This document shows positions 34,375 through 49,400 of a DNA stretch of 64,000 bases, one piece after another. The notes under the pieces were generated by a model that was not told where the DNA came from, did not search any database, and saw only the letters and a list, made by a program, of their open reading frames with translations. Source of the DNA: Branchiostoma lanceolatum (lineage: Eukaryota > Chordata > Leptocardii > Amphioxiformes > Branchiostomatidae); contig NC_089735.1 in the NCBI RefSeq assembly GCF_035083965.1, positions 6,722,001-6,786,000 of the forward strand, given 5' to 3'. Position 1 is the first letter of the stretch. Every line of letters begins with the position of its first letter. The translations under genes and the position numbers were made by a program.

Positions 34375-37300
34375 TTCAGCATCAAAGTGCTTTATTTGCA
34401 ACAGGCTTATTCGCCAAACAAAACAGCATAAACCAAGCTCCTCTCTGTACATTACGTAGGTCATCAACAAGTCTCACTTTGAAATAACTCTTCATTTACT
34501 TTGAAATGACTTTTCATTCAACCCTTTGGAAGCATACTCTCTCACACACCAATATGATATTTACTACAACTAGCAACATTAATATTTCATTACCTCTTTC
34601 TGCATCTATTGAAACACCACATAATTTTCACTGTACATAATGTTCTTTCTGGTTTGCCTTCTCAGCATATTTTGTCATCTCGCACTCAATCCTTGACTAC
34701 GTCCCCATGAAGATTACATCACAGCTAACCTCAATAAATTCAAGTTGTTCTAATTAGTTGTGTTATTTATCTATAATGATACAGTTCATTCTTTATAGCC
34801 ACAGTTTTCAATAAATGCTACTTAATCACCAACTGGCCGCATTTCGCAAAGCATAGTCAGTAATTGTTCCAACTTTCAATGATGGATGTCATTAGATATG
34901 TTTGCCTATCATTTTACAGGTTAACACATACAAATGAACACTACTTTGTTGATACATTTACCAGGTCAAATCTAACAAGTTTGGCTAAAGTCTCCATTCA
35001 GTTGGAACTATTGAAGAAGCTACAACATGAAATCTATGTGTAACTACAACTGTAGTCACTAATGCTGATTCTAGTCTGAACAACTTCACAGAAAGAAGAC
35101 AAGTTCTATAAAGATTTTTAGCAGAGCCATCACTGCATATACTAGTCAAGGAATTTAAGTCAATTCTGACGTTATAGCATCCACTGTTACACAAATAAAG
35201 TTCCCATTTCAAATATCGGCATGGCATATATCAATCTGACGACTTACTAAATATGTCACTCCATTGTTACATGATAGTCGTAATGTTCTAACCTTTGTAC
35301 CTGTTTGTGTACATTATCTTTTAGTCACAGGGTTTAAATCAGATCAAAAGTAAAACATACAATCAATGTTTAAATGTTTACTTCCTCCACATATTTAGCT
35401 TACGTCTTCAGCAATATTGCCTTTTTTTCATCTCTAAGCAAAAGAAATACACACTGGTAGAGATTATCCAAACAAGACATTACAATGTCTCCACAACGGC
35501 TTTCTTTAACCAAAGGTATTCTACAAAGGCTTTAAACTTTTATGTTTCCATGTGGTATTGTCTTTATACATTGACATTTCTGTAGTCCCTTGTATTTTGC
35601 TACAATTACTAATTACTCAGTTTCCAGGTTCCCATAACAATTGACTTAGTAAAACCATACTCAATAGTTAGAGTGTTTTACTGCTTTGTGTTAAGAGGTT
35701 TCCGTAGTGCATATATGTGACAGTTCTAAAGTCACTGTCAAAGTTGTATTTACTAATGTAGCCTGTCAAATAACTTGTAGTACGGTAGTTGTTAGCATGT
35801 ATACATTACTTATTACAGTGTGGCGCAGTGCAAGGCAGTTGTTGAGTTGGTTTTATATTCTGCCAATCATCTAAATATACAATTCACTACATGTATACAG
35901 GGCTTTTTTATTGAGCTAAACAAGCTTCATTGCATCAGCCATGCATCTACATTTGTATTTCGATGACTCAGTGTGACAATTTCAGTTTTGCGATGTACCC
36001 AGATACAAGCAACACTTTTCAAGGCTCCTTCAGCACTAAGTGGGTTGAGAATGCCAGCTAGCTTCTGGAACACATCACTCATATTTTACATCTGTGAATA
36101 TTGACACATTTTTCTAAGCAAATAACAAAAAGTCAGTACATGTTGTCCTGAACTACCAACTTCCATGGCAAAAACTGTGAAGAAAAAAGAGTTGACACTT
36201 CAAAACTTAAAAAGAAAATACAGATAACAAATCTCTTTTGACATTCATGTCCCTCTGATAGCTTGTTTTGCTAAGAAAAATCAGTACTGGGATAAACTTT
36301 CTTGAGGGAAAATCAACTCCAATTTGTAAATAAAGGATTTAAACTTGGAATGAAATTTCAAATGCAGAAGAGTCAAATGTATTTTTGACTTAAAGAAAGC
36401 TGCACAGTTTTTTTGCTTCCAGTATAACACCATGCAATACATTATACATAATGTTCCCATATCTTTACACGTATCTTATTGAATACACTTTGTCAATCAA
36501 CAATCTACTACAATTACAATTTATTGTACTTCATAGGCTTCACAATCGATACACCTCTTTTCATAAATTTCCGGTCAAAATTGATAGAAAATAACAGAGA
36601 TGATCAAAGTAAATCAAAGTTGTGGATACAAGGATTTCCAAAGGTTCAGGGTTGCAAACAAGGGTCTAAATTCAGTAAACCTTGTCATCAAAAGATAAAG
36701 TAGAATGAAAATTCAGTGTATAGTGGTACTCATCTGACCAGAAAAGTAATTTTCAGAAGAAACTTGAAGATGATTGGCACCCAAAATTTGGGAGAGATAT
36801 ACTAATTTAACACCAAATCAACCCTCTTAGAACCATGGGAACATTCCTAGATACACACTTTATAAGGTGATCAGCACACATTGTCAAGTATTTAACTCCA
36901 AACATCAAGCCAAAGATCTTTTGTAAGTCATAACAGCTTTTAACAAAGGCGACAATATTCTACCAGAATGTGAAAGCAACAAATGAAAAATCTAGAAATG
37001 ATAACAAAAAGATAGAACTTTGTGGCTTCTTAGTGGAAAGTTATAAAGAAAACAGCAGCAGTGGCCTCAGTCCAACTCAGCACCAAGTCACTATATAAAC
37101 TTTAAATCAATACCACATAGGAATAGCTCTCACATTTCTTTCCGATAGCATTTACAAAGGATAGTCAGCAAAGAAAATAATAACTCTTCTCTCCAATCAA
37201 CTGGCTACAAATTTACGCTATCTCTGATATTGAACACGATGTGTCCCTCTGTATAACCCATTCAACTTCTCTAATTGAATCTAACTTAACATTTACATAC

Positions 37301-37477
37301 CCAAAGCATTGTCAAGGGTATCCTATAGACACCACAGTGAAGCACTGATAGCAACGTCACATTCGGTTTTCATTTTCATTGCGGAAGGCAACAGTTATAC
37401 ATCGCTATGCTGAACATTAATTTACATTTGTACAAACCACAGTGGCCAGTTGTAGTGCATATGGCTGGAGCGAGCCA
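34375..37477 (-). other. CCDC6: long 3' untranslated region of CCDC6 (inferred)
   Basis: Three kilobases of AT-rich sequence without repeats, foldbacks or credible exons follow the CCDC6 stop codon. AATAAA on the minus strand (TTTATT at 34391-34396) would end the transcript close to 34375, next to the microsatellite. The freedom from mobile elements, contrasting with neighbouring regions, supports a transcribed, constrained 3' UTR; no transcript data confirm it. Confidence 0.5.
34391..34396 (-). terminator. CCDC6: candidate polyadenylation signal of CCDC6
   Basis: Minus-strand AATAAA in the context GCAAATAAAGCAC. Earlier AT-rich matches in the 3' UTR cannot be excluded as alternative ends. 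Confidence 0.45.
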
Positions 37478-40400
37478 CTATGTAGAGGGGGAGGCAGGCT
37501 TGGCGAATCCCTTGTCAGGGCTACTAATGGAAGAGGGCCTGCTGGCTGGCCGCTGGAAAACAGGCAAAATCACATTAAGTCCTTGACTTGAGGATCTCAG
37601 CTTCTAAATCTTTATATGAGCGTTTAAGGATGGCTTCTACATATGCATGGTTACAAAGAATACATAGATGGTATTTATACATGCCTGTGGTTTGGTTTGT
37701 CTTCAAGTCAATCAAGCTTTCAGTCTAAAACACGATGAATAAAACTCAACACATTAATGATAGAAAAAACAGAAATTATACAACTAAATTTGAAAAATAG
37801 ATAGAAAACTTGAGCATGCACTAGTTAATACATGTACATAGATCTTCTGCAATCAGGGAGAGCACTTCAGATTGCACCATCAAAGGCTGAGAAAAAATAT
37901 TGTGTAGTGCTTACAAGGTCCCTTAACTTCTCATCAGTTCAAGTTGAATTTAAACCGTTCTGATAGCAACTAATACCATAACCGTTTGAATGTAACTAAC
38001 ATGACTGATACTTTCTGGGCTCTACATTCTCTCTATACACATGACCTACGACCTTTAGCAGAAAGGGAACAGACAGACTTACCAGAGGTGGTGACATGCT
38101 GGTGAAGTGCATGCTGGGAGTAGACTGGAAACTACAGCTGGAGGAAGAGCAGCGGCTGAGTGGCGAGGGAGGGCCAAACGGAGAGTGGCTGAAAGTCGCA
38201 CCTAAGGGGGCCAAGGTTAAAAAATATCATCAACAATCCCAGTAATCAAAGTATTGTCAACTGCCTGGACTAATAAGGGCAATATGTTGTGATGATGTTG
38301 CCGCATACTGACTGGTAGACTGAAACCTGCTCGATCTAATTTCACACCCTTGAATCTTGGCTGTCGCTGCATGTGCTGTGACATAGTTCATGTATGATTT
38401 ACATACAGTTCTACATGCACCTATTGCTGGGATCCCAAAATTGAGCAGACTCTGCTATTTCAAATAACTCTAATACAGTAACTACACATATTTTTCATGC
38501 ACAAGTTGGGGTTCAATGCTGCAGTCCTTGTGCATGTCATATCATGTGACATGGACATACATGTCTGTAATGTCTTCAGATGACTACATTTGTATGTTTA
38601 CAAAAACTCCATATAGTATTACATGTAGCTGCGCAAGATGCTTAGTTTGTCCAGAGTAGAACAAGCAAGTTGTAAAAAGACATGAAAAATGTACAACAGT
38701 TTGTGATCTGTGGACAGTTTCTCTAATTTTTCATTGACAAAATGATTAGATAAATCACAATTTTTTTCAGGAAACATTAAAGTAACATTGAAAGTAAACA
38801 AAAATTCCTTTATTCTTGTTTACACAACAAATATTACCTCTGAACATAACTTAAACTGACTACAAAAGGAATAGTTTATGTTGCCACAATTTTTGGGTTA
38901 AAAAGTCATAAAATTTTTGAAAATTAGACAAAAAAGATAACCAGGGATCTTTTTCCTGTGATTTTACCAGTAGCAAGATAGCAGTGTTTCCATTGATCAA
39001 ATCAACATATCTAAGATATGCTTGGCTTCGACAGCATGAATTTTGTTGAAGAAAAACGTCTTGTTTGGAACAAAAGTGTCCACATATCACAAGTGTGAAG
39101 ACAAACGTGAGAGGTTTCCTACTTTGTCCTTCATTCCCACCTGGTGACATGGAGCGACTAGAGGAGGGGGAGTAGGGGATGGGGCTGGATACTGTACGTG
39201 GTCGGATCCCTCCATGGGACGCCATCTCATTGAAGGCCCTGAAAACATAGAAAAGATTTACAACATGGAGTGACTAGAAATGGGAGAGTAGGGGGTGGGG
39301 CTGGATACTGTACGTGGTTGGATCCCTTCATGGGACGCCATCTCATTAAAGGCCCTGAAAATACACCAAAAATATAAGTTACAACATGGAGCAACTAGAA
39401 ATGGGAGAGTAGGGGGTGGGGCTGGACACCGCATGTGGTCGGATCCCATCCATGGGACGCCATCTCATTAAATCTAAAGGCCCTGAAAACACACAAAATC
39501 CATGGATAGTTTTCTGTGGTTGGTAAATAATTGAAGGATAAAGTTCTTAGTAACATCTGACAGCCTTGTTTTGGGATGATTTTCTGTCAGAAAAATAAGC
39601 AGACAGAAAAGATTGTGATTTAGCATGTACCCTTCCAAATATCTGCTTCCTCACATGTACTTAATCTTACATTTCCTTACACCCAGACTTACCCTCTTCA
39701 AAAACAAAGAAAGAACCCAATGTTACTGAAACATAAGCTCCTACATGTGAAGGTACATGTAAGAAGAACCAAACATAGTGACTATGTTTGGTTGCAAATT
39801 GTTATAATTCTTTATCATGAATGGGTTCTAACTAAGCATATTTTCGTAATTTGCATGAGTTTGTTTCTGTTGACTATTTTTGTGTTATACTTTTTTTTTA
39901 TTACAACGTCTGTGCTATGCATGTCTATATTTGTTTTATGTTGGCAGAATAAAAAGAACGTGGAAAAAAAAAGATTCGGACCTCTCCTCGTCCATCTCCA
40001 GACTGGACTCGCTCTCCGACAGCTGTCTGCTCAGCGCCTCTCTTCTCTCCATCTCGCGCAGGAGCTTCCGCTGCAGCCTCACGTTCTCCTCCTTAATCTG
40101 CTTCTCCTCTGCAACGTAGTGCGCCATCTTCTCCGCATCTGTAGGACAGATGAGCCACACTCTCAACATGTTCAACAACCCACTACACACTTATGAATTA
40201 GAGTTGGAGTGGACCAAACCTATTAGCACAGACTTTGCTGGCTAGCCCTTAGAAGTATTTTCTGGCTAGTTGTGCAGCCTTTGATGTGAAACAGAATAAA
40301 ACTGAGGCAGGTATGGCCAAAGGTAGCTGGTGTAACAAGTAAGTATAAGCTGAGGCAACAGTAAATGCCCATATGTGTGAACAACATATTCACTAACGTC

Positions 40401-43400
40401 ACACAGACATGTGTTGAAGTAATCCATTCTAACTAATGCTATGGTCACATTTCAAACTGGGCCTGGAATGCGGGAATCAAAACTAAAAGTGTCAAGAAAT
40501 ATACACAAATTATGCTAATGATAATTTTTTACCGTTTTGTTGTCTTCTATACCATACTTTTTGTTCTAGCAAACTGCCCCACCAGGTAAAGGTTTGGAAA
40601 TGTGACCATAGCATAAGCTTGAGCAACTATCTATTTTGCTTCCTGCATGACATGTACAAAATGTACATGCAAATTTTGTCATCCCAATATCTTTCTTGTC
40701 TTTCCAGACTGCAGTGACTTGCCTGATCAAACTTGTAATTGTGCATGTGTGTGTAAAAAGTCATTTCAGACTAGAGAGCTAGAGCTACATTTGTCTTCTA
40801 AAACCTTGTAATGGAGCCCTTGTCTGTTAGTACTCACGCTCTTGCTGTGCCAGCTCCAGTTGTCTCCTGAGCTTGGACACCTCGTTGCGCAGGTACTGTA
40901 CGTGCATGGTCAGGTTCTGTGCAGTGTCGCCCTCCGTCAGTTCCCGTGGGGAGGGGGGCGCAGACACCGGCTGGTCCAGCCTCTCCTGAAGCAGCCTGGT
41001 GAATTTGTCACATCAAAATATTCAACTGTTATATTTTGTTTTCAAGATTCATAATATTCACAAAATGTATTCTTTTAGCTTGGCAAATCGTAAGTAGTTG
41101 GAAATTGTTTCTGTAACCTGCAATTTTGCATGTTGCAGGTGGGTATTATATGGTCTGAAGCCTTGTTTATTCATAAGAAGGTCAAATTGGTCTGCAGGCC
41201 ACTTTTCATTGAGGTGATGAGGGAAGAGGTGCACTATGATCAGGATTTGATTTACTTATTTGGCTGTAAAAATGTCAAGATTTCACCCTATCCATCCAAA
41301 AATTAGGACCTCACGACAGGAAATTGATGAAAATGCATTTTTTAGACTTAAAATGACAGATTTAACAACGAAAAATTAATACATTGACTCTCAAACAATG
41401 AGAGGGATGGAGAAAAATTCAAAGCTGGAGACAACCTTGACATTGATACTGACCTTTTCTCTGCCTCCAGTCTGTCCATGCGTTTCCACAGCCGGTTGAC
41501 CAGGGCCTCCTGCTCCTGCTCCAGGGTGTTCTCTAGCTCCACCTTCTCACGACGCAGCTGGGAAGGGCAAAGGTCTTGTTACTGACTTTTTCTTTCTTTC
41601 CCCATTAACTTTTCTACATTGAGCAAGAGCATGTCTTCAAAGCTCTGTTCTGTTAATCATCCTTTTATTAACAACATTTCTTCAAATATACAATTAAAAA
41701 CTAAACAAGTGAACAACTCGACATGGACAACCTGGCCATTGTGACCACTCTTTAGTGGTCACTCAGATAATTTTCCCCACTGACACAAGCATTAAGAATC
41801 CTGTCTATGGTGACGACCTGTCCACATAGACCAGATTTTATTGGTCCCTTTCTTGGGCAGTTTTGACTGTAAAAGAAGCTGTCACCTTCAACAGTCACAG
41901 TCAACACATATTCCCCCTTTATGTTTACATCGACAATCCTATTCCTTGTGTTGATTGCATGCAGCAAAGTTGTTCCTGGGTCTAACCTGTTCCAAGTTGT
42001 TTTGCTTCTGGTGGATCTCGTTCTCGAGCTTCTCGATCTTCCTCATGAGTTTGTTAACCTGGAACTCCTGCTCCTGCTCCAGGGTCTGCTCCAGTTGGAC
42101 CTTCTCCTCTCGCAGCTAAACATAAACATAAACAACAAATATAAACAATCTTACTTGTGAGTTTGTTAACCTGGAACTCCTGCTCCTGGGTCTGCTCCAG
42201 TTGGACCTTCTCCTCTCGCAGCTAAACATAAACATAAACAACAAATATACACAATCTTCCTCATGAGTTTGTTAACCTGGAACTCCTGCTCCTGCTCCAG
42301 GGTCTGCTCCAGTTGGACCTTCTCCTCACGCAGCTAAACATAAACAAAAACAACAAATATAAACAATCTTACTCATGAGTTTGTTAACCTGGAACTCCTG
42401 CTCCTGCTCCAGGGTCTGCTCCAGTTGGACCTTCTCCTCTCGCAGCTAAACATAAACAAAAACAACAAATATAAACAATCTTACTCATGAGTTTGTTAAC
42501 CTGGAACTCCTGCTCCTGCTCCAGGGTCTGCTCCAGTTGGACCTTCTCCTCACAGCTGAACATAAACATAAACAAAAACAAAACAGGGCTCAAAATACAA
42601 AGTGCATGATTTATGCAATGCACTTTTGTGCATCCAAAATTGGAGCTGTGTACCTACATGTTGATCATGGGGTGCACTGGTGAATCAGTCCTAGATTTTT
42701 GTGTAAGGTTGTACATTGTATACTGCTCTACAGCATACAATGTCATGTATTCTTGACATTCAAGTGAAAGAGAAGAAAAGCTTTGTAGTATTACTTATTT
42801 AGCATTTGAAGTTCACAAAAACATTTGGCTTCATTAATTATTTCATGTTGTGCATCCAAAGTTTTTCTGTGCACCTATATTTTTAGGTTAGATTCACCTA
42901 TTTCCAAAAATGAATTTTTAACATATAAACACAAACAATGCTCCTCAAGAGTTGTTGATCTAGAACTCCTGCTCAAGTGAAGTTTTAATGGAGGTTTAGT
43001 AAGAAGTAAAAAGATTTTCTAAAAAAAATAGAACAGGATTGACAATTGTCAAACCTATAACTAGATTTTCTAAATTCACACAGTGTCTGCCCACATTCAA
43101 AGAGAACCGGTGTTCTAACTTGTGTGACACTTCCAGCCCACAGGAAGAGAAGAATCATGCTTGCTGTCCCAACACTTCCTGCCCTGGAGACAACCTACAT
43201 CCTCTACATTCCACAGTCACACACAGGAAAACCACCAATCCCACAAACCAGCTCTGGAGGAAATCTCACAGCTGGGAAATCAACCACAAGACTATGTCAA
43301 TCAACTCTTAACATACGTTGGCTTTGACTTTGTATAACACAACTGCAGAGAAAAATGGGACTGTTGCACTTGTTGGCTATTGGAACTGTTTCTGAATATT

Positions 43401-46400
43401 CTGGAATGTGATCTTTTGGAATATGAATAAAGCTTAAACTATCTTCTTGTTTAAGGTGCATTGATGCTGTTAAATTTGTATTAGGCCCAATTTATACAGA
43501 GTTTTTCCAGATATCTAAAAAAATCCGCCGACATCTGAGCCTTAGATATCTGGACGCATTTATACACACCGACAGGAGGTACCGCAGGACTCACGCAGTG
43601 CACTGATTGCACTCGTGACCTTTGACATACAGCGCGCGTTTCAAAATGGCGGGAGAACCGCCTGTGTTTTTCGTCATAATGAATCAGATGGTATTCTTTC
43701 TTTATCTGACTCGCGTGTGGCTAAACATGAGGCAGCAAGCAAGGGTTGAGCGTAAGAGGCGTTTGAGGTACCGGGGAAGACGACAGCGACCGGTCAGAAT
43801 CAACGCTGCGTTCCTACTCGCTGCCCTTGTTGTGGCGGAGGGGGAGGGCCGATCCACCGAACGATCTGGCATCACGAAAGAAGTCCGTCGTCCGTTTGGG
43901 AACAAATGGTCCTTGATGCTAAGAAGGTTTCCCGCTTTATCGCCCGCCAAATATGTAAACTAGCGTGAACCCCAACCTCCAGATGTCTACTACGCGACAC
44001 ATTCTGTTTAGACGTCCGGCTGGAGCAGTCGGGGACTCCCGCTGAGTTGTCGGGCGAACGCTTCAGAGTGGTCGGCTGAAATTTTTCCGACATCTAAAAA
44101 AACCCTCATTAAGACCATGAAATTCCTGTCTAGACACAGAAAAAAGCTGTCGCCTGGCAGATATCTGCAGTCCAGATATCTAGAAAAGCTTGTGTAAATT
44201 GGCCCTTAGTTCCAGAATAGAACGATCCTGACTGTCCTTCACAATTAACAGCCCAATCAATGACAGCATGGTATTAGCGGTTGAACCAATGAGAGAGTAG
44301 CTGCATTGCCATTGAATATTTCTATTGTCATGTTTTTATTTTGCATTTCTACATTTTGGCAGATGCAGGCAGGATTATAAAGGATTGGTCTGTAAGGGAA
44401 AGGGTTGATGATAAAACAGACAACAGGGAAGAACAGATGACTAGACCATGATGTTAAGGGTATTGGGTACACACACAGTACTCTGCTCAAGATAAAGATT
44501 ACATCATTCTAATAGACATAACTTTGCAACTGTACAAACAAGACAACTGAGTTTTACACATTCCTGTTCACAAGCATTTAGACAACTCTTTCTACTGAAA
44601 CTATGACGTAAGCTTTTAGATAAAGTCTACTAAATGATTCTGCCAGGTCACGTACATGTTTATCTGCCACCATGTCTACAGTGATCTCCAAATACAACAT
44701 CCCCCAAGCATACCGGTAATGCACTCTTGTCTATTTACCTGCATACCTGGGGATGCTGCACTAGACATCTTTCAAACACAATGCTTTTCAAAGTGGCAGA
44801 TATACATGAACAATTTATGTAACCCAGGGGTTTTTCTAGAAACATTAAACAAGAGGGAGAACACACAGGCGAGGGAGCGAATTCTATGTATTTTAGGGAA
44901 GAATCAATCACTGAAAGAAGCCTGTATGCTAGAAATTAAGCTTAAATCTGAATTTGACAAGGGGGCGCTGGGCTGAAACAAGAGGGCGCAGTGCCCCTCT
45001 TTCCCGATTTAGATGAACCCCTGAATTGTAACCTGAGGGATGAATGTTGATGCTGATTATACTGTACCTTCATGAGCTTGCGTGACAGGTCGTTGGTGAG
45101 GAACTCTTCCTCCTGCTCGTAGTTCATGGCCAGTTTCTCCTTCTCCTTCTTCAGAGACTGGATCTTCTTCAGCAGTGTGTTACTGATGAACTCCTCCTCC
45201 TGCTCTGCACGGGCTTGCTGTGAGAGGAACAGAGGATGTTGTCAGCTATGATATAATAATCAGGTTTACTGATAAGGGATATATCATGACTCCTCGTGTA
45301 TCATGATTTTCTTGGGAGAGAAAACAATAATTGACATCTGAATTCTGTTAAGGGAAATGGTATAATGGACTATACCACATTACTTTCAGGAAGGGGGTAA
45401 CAGTCTGTAATGCTGCAGTACCTGAAAATATTGCTAGGGAGCCCAAAATTGTAGAATCCCTTCTGCACTTTGATCTTTTTTACTCTTAGTAACATAAGGG
45501 TACACACTTAACAATCATTGCCTCTCTAGTTAACCTTCTCCCTGCTGCCAAATCCCATAATGAACACAAATCTGGTATTAAATCTCCTTTAGCAGGGAGA
45601 AGGTTAATTGTGTCATTTTCTGTTTTTTCTCCCATCTACTATCTGCTATCTACAATCACCTGACGTAGGCCTTGGCAGTAACCTAATGTCTATAATCTAA
45701 TTCTGCATCCCATAAGCCTTATCTACATGTATGTGCACAGTTCTGGGCCCTGTTCAGAAGTTCATTCATTGCGTCCAAAAGGAACCACTTCATTAAGGAT
45801 GTTTCCATTCTACCATGGCTGTTCATGAATAAGAATTAAAACTCAAGAATTTTAAAAAGAATTTGCACCACTATTGCAATTAGAAAGAATAAAAGTTGCC
45901 AGATAGTCCAACATTAGATATATCAAATCAAGATACATCATGGGAATGACTCCACGGTTTGAAGACTTTATGTACTGGCTAATATTCTTTCCTCATACAC
46001 TGTATTCTGTATGCAGATGAAACAGTAATGTTTTGTCAGTTATACCAAGCTTGACAATGACATTACGTTACCTGTATCACAAGATGCTGTGCATGGATTT
46101 TGAATATATTCTAAATATTTGTACATTAAAATATGATAATGAAATAGTAACTAGGATATTGTGTGAAAATATTTTGATATACTCCCCTTTAATTAAGTTT
46201 GGCTTTTTCTGCACTAAGACTCCAAAACCACCATAAAATGGAGGTAAAGTGCCCCCCCCCCATCTTAAGTGGCATATTGATTTTTGTACAAGAGGGATGA
46301 GACTTCCCACAGGAAGTGACTGTGAGAGCCATATAATGGCCTGGTGGTGATAATATGGACGGGTGGCCTGGACACTAATGAGTTTTACCAATGTACTAAA

Positions 46401-49400
46401 AATCTAAGTGTATGCTTTGTTGAAAACCTTATTAGTTATACCAGTTGTTTTGAAGGAGTGAGACTTTTATTTCAGAAATTAGATAAACATCTATATATGC
46501 ACGAATGTCATCAGTAAAATTAAGTATGAATGGCCTTATCCAGAACATGACCTGAGGGCTCAGTCTTCTCAAGGTCACTAACCCACAGGTCAAGCTCCCA
46601 GTGGGATACAGAAGATCTAGAGTTGGACCTGGGCATACAAAATCACTCAGGTTCATTAAGGAGGTTACATACTTGGGTTCATGTAGAGACTAAAAATGTC
46701 AAACCTCTAGATCTAGGTTCATTATGTTATATATTATATGTACATTTATCAAGTCAGAGAAAGTGCTTGCAAAGATTAGTATTATGAGTACAGTACTGCT
46801 TAAAAACAAAAAGTAGAGACACCAACATATCAAATTAGACTTAGAGTTAAGCAACATGCAAATTCAGAGGCAACTGAAATCTCACAAACTATAAGTTTGG
46901 TTTTCTTAAAATCTATGTTGTTCTTATCGCAAGATCTAACAGCTTGGAAATGGTATATCTATTATTGACCAAAATGTATTGATTTTCATGTGAATTATTG
47001 ATATTTTGACACTCTAGCCTACAAAATTTGATTTTCCTTTGGAGAAAACAATTTCAAACTCAAACTTTAGTCAAAGCAATACAATATCTGGACCATGCCT
47101 GGAAATCTATTTTTCACCTTCAATCTCAAATAATGTTAGCATTTTTTACACTGTAGACATAGTACACTACACTTTCAATTTCAAATTCTTTGCAGTTACT
47201 TTTCAAATGATATACGACATATACTGTATACGTAGTTACGACTTAGTATTGAGGTACATGTACATTCAAGTAATAGCACAGATGGCTGAATCGCCTACTG
47301 TACATGTATATTATGAATCTACAACTACATGTACATGACTCAGAACCCAGACAGAGAACGCTAATGTTCTCCCCTAATTATAATTTCAGATGACAAATAT
47401 GACAAATAAAGGGGCTTTCTAATCCCAACATAGATAAATCAGGGGATTTCACCCTCCCCACAGTAAATTACACAAAACCCAGGTTTATATCTCGCCATCT
47501 GCTAGTGTCCAGACATCCCAATAACTGCCACCGGAAAGGAAGGGAAATGAAAGCATCTAATCCTGCAAGAGACCAATAACTCAGGGTATAAGGCTTTGGG
47601 GCATACTACGATGTAGCTCACGATTTCTATCACTTGACGCTGATGTATTTTAGCTGACAAACCCATTTTATTGAATTGGGAAGTACACATCACTGAAGAG
47701 GGTGTGTTATGGGGGGGAATATGATATTGCTGTGCACATTGCAATAGAGGATTCAAGAAATTTTTTGTAAGCCTGCCAAAAATCCACAGTGAAAGACATC
47801 CCTGAGTCAGCAGTTCTGTTTTGAAACACTAGTATCCTTCTCTTTACTATCATTTCTGCCCTGCTACTTCTTTATTTAACGCTGTGCGGCTGTTCTGGAA
47901 TGTTGTTCCTCTTATCAAAGCCACAGTTGAACTCTTGATTATTTTAACAGTTTGTTTAACAAAGGACTGAGGCATGGGTGAGGTAAACATCTATTTCTGG
48001 CCATGACTCAACTCTGTTTTGGGAGGGTCTCAGTGATCAGCTGTTTGTGGGTGGTACAGAGCAGGGCTAATGAATGTAGAACCATGTTGGTATAGTAATC
48101 CATACAGTTGTAGTGTCTCCTGTATGGTATATTACATGACTACAGCAATTTTTATCTATTTATTTAGCTAATATAACAGCAATACACATTAGGTCCTCAT
48201 GTTTATACTTAAAGCAATTGTTTCTAAAGATTGGCATGAAAAGCTACACAAAACCAGAAGTACAAATTACAACAAGAAAACATTTCTCCATCACAACACA
48301 TACACATGTCCATGATGAAAAATGCTATTGACTTTATATAAAGGTTATGACTCAATAAAACATGACAGATGCCACCCACTGCAAGGTCAAGTTGAAATAT
48401 TCCAACCGCCCTTTACTGGCTGAGCTGTAATACAATAACCAATGTCACAATTTGGGAGGGGAGGGGCAGCTTCAAATGTTCTGGAGTAAATGACTCTCTG
48501 ATTTGATAAAATGTGAGGATCAAGTGGACATATTTCAGACAAGCATATATGAGCATGTCTAAATATGTAAAGACTATAAAGTGACATAGAAAATTGGACA
48601 AACAGAGATTTAGATATGGCAACATCAAATGCCAGGGTCCTTGGCGGATGTGACCATAAAAATTATGCATGAAGGAGACAAATTGGTTTAATCAGCCATG
48701 ATCATCCAGGCATGGGAATTTCCTAATTCTGCTGATTTTCCAGATGCGATGGCGTCACCTGTCTGTGACAGATAGATGGAATGGGCTCGGCGGACACCTT
48801 GGAAGGAACCTAATGACTCAAGGAGGAGACAAGAATTCTCCAAGGGGCAGCAAGGAATTGATTATGTCTCTTTTATAATTCAAGCAGGTCCTGCTTTCCT
48901 TCCCTCCATGTTTGAATCAAGACACCAATGCTTCTTAAGTTAAGGGCGGAGACAATTTCATATTCGATAACTGCCATGTTGTTGACATTCCCTCGATATG
49001 ACAAGGGATTATGAGTGCAAACGGCAGCTCTGTAAGCTTCTCTGGGACAAATTGTTATCATTTTGTGTACACCAATCTTAAAATTAAATCTGCCAGCTAC
49101 TTTCTGCCAGTTTTGGATTTGAGCATTCACAATCGCTCTAACATGTAACCCACACTGCTGTGGTTTTGACAGTCATTTCTATTTAATACAAGATGCACTG
49201 ATATTGTATTGGTTAATGCAACTATGAGATGTTTATAATTTTTTAGCCCCTTAACAAACAACAAGACTTGAAAAAATCAGATTGTGATTTAAGACACATC
49301 TTACAAATCTGCCAACCATCTTCCCTCGGGACATTCTTAAAGCTAGCAACTCCCACAACACCACAAAACCAAATCAAGATAATTTGCAGGGTGGCCTTTA

